Assembly: GCA_025456495.1 (NCBI GenBank)
Contig: JALOKO010000117.1
Span: forward strand, 1 to 8,874
Length of the DNA stretch: 8,874 bases
Direction: 5' to 3'
Source of the DNA: Bryobacterales bacterium
GTDB lineage: Bacteria; Acidobacteriota; Terriglobia; Bryobacterales; Bryobacteraceae
The notes beneath the pieces were generated by a model. That model had not been told where the DNA came from and made no database searches. It was given only the letters and a program-made list of their open reading frames with translations. The number at the start of each line of letters is the position of its first letter. The stretch's first letter is position 1. A program made the translations under genes and the position numbers. Shown piece by piece: positions 6,427 through 8,874 of this stretch.

Positions 6427-7248
6427 ATGGCATTCGACAATATCCGGCGTGTGATCTTTGACCCCAGCGCCGTAGGTGCTGGCGCGATCCGCGACCATCG
6501 CCGCTTCCGTTACTACGACCTGTACGTTCACGCCTTCGTCACCATTCTGCTGATCTCCAACATCGTCGCGCCTAAGCTGGTGGAGGCAGGCCCATTTCAT
6601 CTGGGGTTTGTCACACTGGGTCCGTTCCTGCTGAGCGGCGCGCAAATTCTGTTTCCGCTCACCTACATTTTCGGCGACATCTTCACTGAGGTCTACGGCT
6701 ACGCCGCCAGCCGCCGAGCCATCTGGATTGGTTTCTTCTCATCACTCTTGCTGGCAGCCGTGGCGATGACCATTGTGGCCATGCCCGCCGCCTCCACATG
6801 GACCGGGCAAACCGCCTATGAATACGTCCTGGGTTTCCTGCCTCGCATCGTGGTGGCCAGCCTGGTTGCCTTCCTGGTGGGTGAGTTCGCCAATGCCTAT
6901 GTGCTATCCCGCATGAAGGTGTTGACCCAGGGCAAGCACCTATGGATGCGCACCATCGGCAGCACGGTGGTTGGCCAGGGAGTGGATTCCTTCCTGGTTA
7001 TCCTGATTGCCTTTGGCGGCACCCAGCCCTGGCCTGTGTTGCTGAACCTGATGGTTTCCGGCTATATCGCCAAGGTGTTGTTTGAGGTTGCGGCCACGCC
7101 GCTCACGTACGTGGTGGTGAATTTCTGCAAACGCGCGGAAGGCATTGATGTCTACGACACCCACGCGGACTACAACCCCTTCCACAAGGCTCCGCCGCCT
7201 TCCCCCTTGCGTGCCGAACTGGGGGAAGAGATGAGCGTGGGCGATTAA
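6427..7248 (+). CDS. yhhQ: Queuosine precursor transporter, YhhQ/VUT family
   Basis: Integral membrane transporter of the YhhQ family (COG1738, DUF165), shown in E. coli to import the queuosine precursors preQ0 and preQ1. The 273 residues have about six hydrophobic segments. The family signature is clear: ILFPLTYIFGDIFTEVYGY (74-92), then SRRAIWIGF (95-103), GEFANAYVLSRMK (152-164), and LWMRTIGSTVVGQGVDS (172-188). The C-terminal about 40 residues are polar and probably cytoplasmic. ATG 6427 is the natural start but has no good ribosome site. A small hairpin (6389-6404) lies in the leader, and I could not match it to a preQ1 riboswitch. No queuosine synthesis genes are in the window. Its stop codon overlaps that of the convergent adenosyltransferase gene. 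Confidence 0.88.
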   Translation: MAFDNIRRVIFDPSAVGAGAIRDHRRFRYYDLYVHAFVTILLISNIVAPKLVEAGPFHLGFVTLGPFLLSGAQILFPLTYIFGDIFTEVYGYAASRRAIWIGFFSSLLLAAVAMTIVAMPAASTWTGQTAYEYVLGFLPRIVVASLVAFLVGEFANAYVLSRMKVLTQGKHLWMRTIGSTVVGQGVDSFLVILIAFGGTQPWPVLLNLMVSGYIAKVLFEVAATPLTYVVVNFCKRAEGIDVYDTHADYNPFHKAPPPSPLRAELGEEMSVGD

Positions 7249-7946
7249 CGCGCGCCGCTGGCGTGATTCGGGTTCCACAGCACTTCTTGCACGCCCATCG
7301 CCTGGTTTACCCAGCGGCTCCAAATGAACAGCGCATCGCTGAGGCGGTTGAGATAGCGCATCACTTCGGACGGGACTTCTTCGTTCTGCGCCAGTCCGTT
7401 GGCCAGCCTTTCCGCGCGCCGGCAGATGGTGCGACAGACGTGGAGTTCCGCGTTCAAGCGACATCCGCCTGGCAGGACAAAGGAATTCAGGTCAGGCAGC
7501 TCAGCATTCATGGCGTCCATCTCCGCTTCCAACGCCAGGACATCAGCGTCGGTGATGCGGGGCTGCTTGGGATGCAGGTGAGCGGGGTCAGTAGCCAGCA
7601 GCGAACCCAGGTTGAACAGTTCATGCTGCACACGCTGCACGATGCCCGCCAGACGCTCCAATGGGGGGAAGCGGGCCACCAAATCCTGCAGGCTGGCTCC
7701 GGCAACTCCCAGATGCGCATTCAACTCGTCCACCGTTCCATAGGCTTCAATGCGCGGATGATTTTTGGCTACGCGCCGCCCGTTCACCAGGCTGGTCATG
7801 CCCTGGTCGCCGCTCTTGGTGTAGATGCGGGTAAGCCGCACGTTCGGATCGTTGAACGTGGAAGTCTGGCCGGTGAGGGCCGCTTCCGTGGAAGCCTCAT
7901 CGGCATGTGCGGCGGTCTGTGCCGCGGATGGTATGTTGTCGGGCAT
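7245..7946 (-). CDS. PduO-type cob(I)alamin adenosyltransferase
   Basis: Transfers the adenosyl group of ATP to cob(I)alamin to make adenosylcobalamin, the cofactor of enzymes such as methylmalonyl-CoA mutase. The 233-residue form contains the family motifs in order: RIYTKSGDQGMTSLVNGRRV (40-59, ATP-binding N-terminal loop), IEAYGTVDELNAHLG (66-80), FVLPGG (156-161), HVCRTICRRAERLA (169-182), and YLNRLSDALFIWSRWVN (198-214). These mark PduO/MMAB rather than CobA or EutT enzymes. I chose ATG 7946, which has a GAGG just upstream at short spacing. An in-frame TTG at 8015 would overlap the YceI gene. About 40 Ala/Ser/Thr-rich residues precede the core, longer than in most relatives. It is the last gene of the minus-strand set and ends tail-to-tail with yhhQ. 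No cobalamin riboswitch is visible. Confidence 0.92.
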   Translation of the reverse strand: MPDNIPSAAQTAAHADEASTEAALTGQTSTFNDPNVRLTRIYTKSGDQGMTSLVNGRRVAKNHPRIEAYGTVDELNAHLGVAGASLQDLVARFPPLERLAGIVQRVQHELFNLGSLLATDPAHLHPKQPRITDADVLALEAEMDAMNAELPDLNSFVLPGGCRLNAELHVCRTICRRAERLANGLAQNEEVPSEVMRYLNRLSDALFIWSRWVNQAMGVQEVLWNPNHASGAR

Positions 7947-7961
7947 CGTCCTCACTAGGAT

Positions 7962-7982
7962 GCCCGGGCTGCCCGCCCGGGC
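7962..7982 (-). repeat. Strong GC hairpin between the YceI and adenosyltransferase genes
   Basis: The 8-bp self-palindrome GCCCGGGC occurs twice (7962-7969 and 7975-7982), separated by five bases. The two copies can pair to form an all-GC hairpin in the 52-nt gap between two minus-strand genes. There is no T-run after it on the minus strand, so a classical terminator is unlikely. It might stabilise or separate the upstream message, or reduce read-through. Confidence 0.45.
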
Positions 7983-7998
7983 GCAAGCTTCTTTGTCG

Positions 7999-8610
7999 TT
8001 AGCGGCGGGCGTCAAAGCGAAACCGGAACTGCATCAGCTTATTGGTGCCCACGGTTCCCAGCCCCGCTGACGGTGGCTTCAAGCCCCACGCGGTCATGTC
8101 CACGGTCGCCTCGCCATCGAAGGAAAGCATAGCCGGACCGGGCTGCATGTTCACGGTCACCGTGACCGGCCTGGCCACGCCACGAATGGCCAGCGTGCCC
8201 TCCACAAGATAGCGTCCCGCCGGTTGCGGTTGGATGCGCGTTGAACGAAACAGCAACTCGGGGTGTTTGCCTGCCTCCAGCAATTTGTCGCGTGCTTCGG
8301 CCTCAATCTTCTTCAAATCTTTGTCGTTCACCCAGTCGTCCTTGCACTGGATGCGCGCCGCGGAGATGCGCAGCACGATGCGAGACGCGGCCGGGTTGGC
8401 GACATCATAATCCAGCTCCGCCGCGTATTCCGGGAAGACGAACAGGTGCTTCTTGCCTGACATCAGCCCTGTCTTGTGAACGGTGAGATCCAGGCTCCCG
8501 CCACCCGCCGCCGAGGCTGTGTAGCGCTGGGTTTGGGCGGAAAGGCAGCCAGGAAGCAACAGCAGCGTCACGAGTAGCAGCAGCGACATTGGCAGCAGCA
8601 GTGTTCTCAT
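7999..8610 (-). CDS. YceI-like exported protein
   Basis: A 203-residue exported protein of the YceI-like family, whose lipocalin-like beta barrel binds polyisoprenoid or other amphipathic ligands. Its role here is not known. Residues 1-22 form a signal peptide with a long leucine-rich core and end in LLPGC, a lipobox-like sequence, so Cys22 may be lipidated. The mature part shows family-like features: GLMSGKKHLF, a charged helical region (KDLKKIEAEARDKLLEAGKHPELLF), YLVEGTLAIRGVARPVTVTV, and a C-terminal strand KLMQFRFRF. ATG 8610 is fixed by a near-perfect ribosome site. The gene lies 12 nt after the stop of the iron-sulfur protein gene and so probably works in the same transcript. A periplasmic partner role for a redox protein is possible but not shown. 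Confidence 0.82.
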   Translation of the reverse strand: MRTLLLPMSLLLLVTLLLLPGCLSAQTQRYTASAAGGGSLDLTVHKTGLMSGKKHLFVFPEYAAELDYDVANPAASRIVLRISAARIQCKDDWVNDKDLKKIEAEARDKLLEAGKHPELLFRSTRIQPQPAGRYLVEGTLAIRGVARPVTVTVNMQPGPAMLSFDGEATVDMTAWGLKPPSAGLGTVGTNKLMQFRFRFDARR

Positions 8611-8617
8611 GGCGAAC

Positions 8618-8624
8618 CCTCCTT
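8618..8624 (-). promoter_or_regulatory. Strong ribosome binding site of the YceI gene overlapping the upstream stop codon
   Basis: On the minus strand AAGGAGG ends seven bases before ATG 8610, the optimal distance. Its first two bases are part of the TAA stop of the upstream iron-sulfur protein gene, which implies coupled translation of the two genes. Confidence 0.75.
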
Positions 8625-8874
8625 AGGCGGTCTTGGCGCCTTGAATCTGCACCAGCTTTGGGGCCTCCACGTTGGTGAAGGAAAGCACGTCCATCGGACA
8701 GACAGTGACGCAGATGCCGCAACCGATGCAGGAGCTGTTGGCGTTGTCCAGCACGTCCTGCTTCATGGCATAGCGCATGACATCAATGCCTACCTGACAG
8801 TAGCGTGTACATTCCCCGCAGGCAATGCACTTGTCATTGGAGTGAATCGCGAACCGGCTTACCTTGGTTCGGGT
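8623..8874 (-). CDS. C-terminal part of a 2x[4Fe-4S] ferredoxin-domain protein (partial, cut by window edge)
   Basis: The frame is open from the right window edge to a TAA at 8623-8625, giving the last 83 residues of a protein whose start lies outside. It contains two ferredoxin-type cluster motifs: CIACGECTRYCQVGIDV and CIGCGICVTVCPMDVLSF, each CxxCxxCxxxC. In the first motif the usual proline after the fourth cysteine is replaced by Gln. About 28 residues follow the last cluster without any further domain. The protein is probably an electron carrier or the electron-transfer end of a larger, possibly membrane-bound, oxidoreductase. The visible part cannot decide. It heads the visible minus-strand set with the YceI gene. 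Confidence 0.85.
   Translation of the reverse strand, partial: TRTKVSRFAIHSNDKCIACGECTRYCQVGIDVMRYAMKQDVLDNANSSCIGCGICVTVCPMDVLSFTNVEAPKLVQIQGAKTA

Noticed and set aside
7263..7958. 231-codon plus-strand frame opposite the adenosyltransferase
   Set aside because: It mirrors a gene with clear PduO motifs and shows no domain of its own.
7947..7998. Cobalamin riboswitch before the adenosyltransferase gene
   Set aside because: The gap is only 52 nt, far too short for this aptamer, and lacks its B12-box sequence.

Overview
The window reads as bacterial chromosome at roughly 60% GC, carrying ordinary housekeeping genes, one probably accessory two-gene cassette, and a short AT-rich non-coding edge. 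Taxonomy is inference. The ThiE phosphate-loop variant (QFRHK) and the LipA variant (SVNRDDRKDGG), together with GC-rich codon use and several TTG/GTG starts, fit Acidobacteriota (Terriglobia-like) best, with moderate confidence. Nothing in the window proves it.

Layout. Positions 1-400 are about 37% GC, T-rich on the shown strand, and hold no convincing gene. A 9-bp GC-rich inverted repeat at 408-443 sits at the change in composition, just downstream of a minus-strand gene (462-1793) for an exported metallophosphoesterase that resembles purple acid phosphatases. Divergent from it, the plus strand carries an endonuclease/exonuclease/phosphatase (EEP) fold protein with an intact catalytic set (1955-2776). 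A small unrecognised soluble protein follows 12 nt later (2789-3199). This pair has somewhat lower GC (about 55%) than its neighbours and is the best candidate for an undescribed system. thiE (thiamine phosphate synthase, 3189-3842) overlaps the end of the small gene by 11 bp. It is followed by an APC-family amino-acid permease (3880-5307), lipA (lipoyl synthase, 5372-6310) and a yhhQ-type queuosine-precursor transporter (6427-7248).

From 7245 to the right edge everything is on the minus strand. Read 5'->3' on that strand, the order is: the C-terminal part of a protein with two 4Fe-4S clusters (cut by the window edge), a YceI-like exported protein, and a PduO-type cob(I)alamin adenosyltransferase. 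Close spacing suggests one transcription unit. The transporter and the adenosyltransferase converge so tightly that one TTAA supplies both stop codons.

Functionally this is mostly cofactor metabolism (thiamine, lipoate, queuosine precursor uptake, adenosylcobalamin) plus phosphate scavenging and amino-acid uptake. No tRNA, rRNA, transposase, integrase, CRISPR array or recognisable riboswitch was seen.
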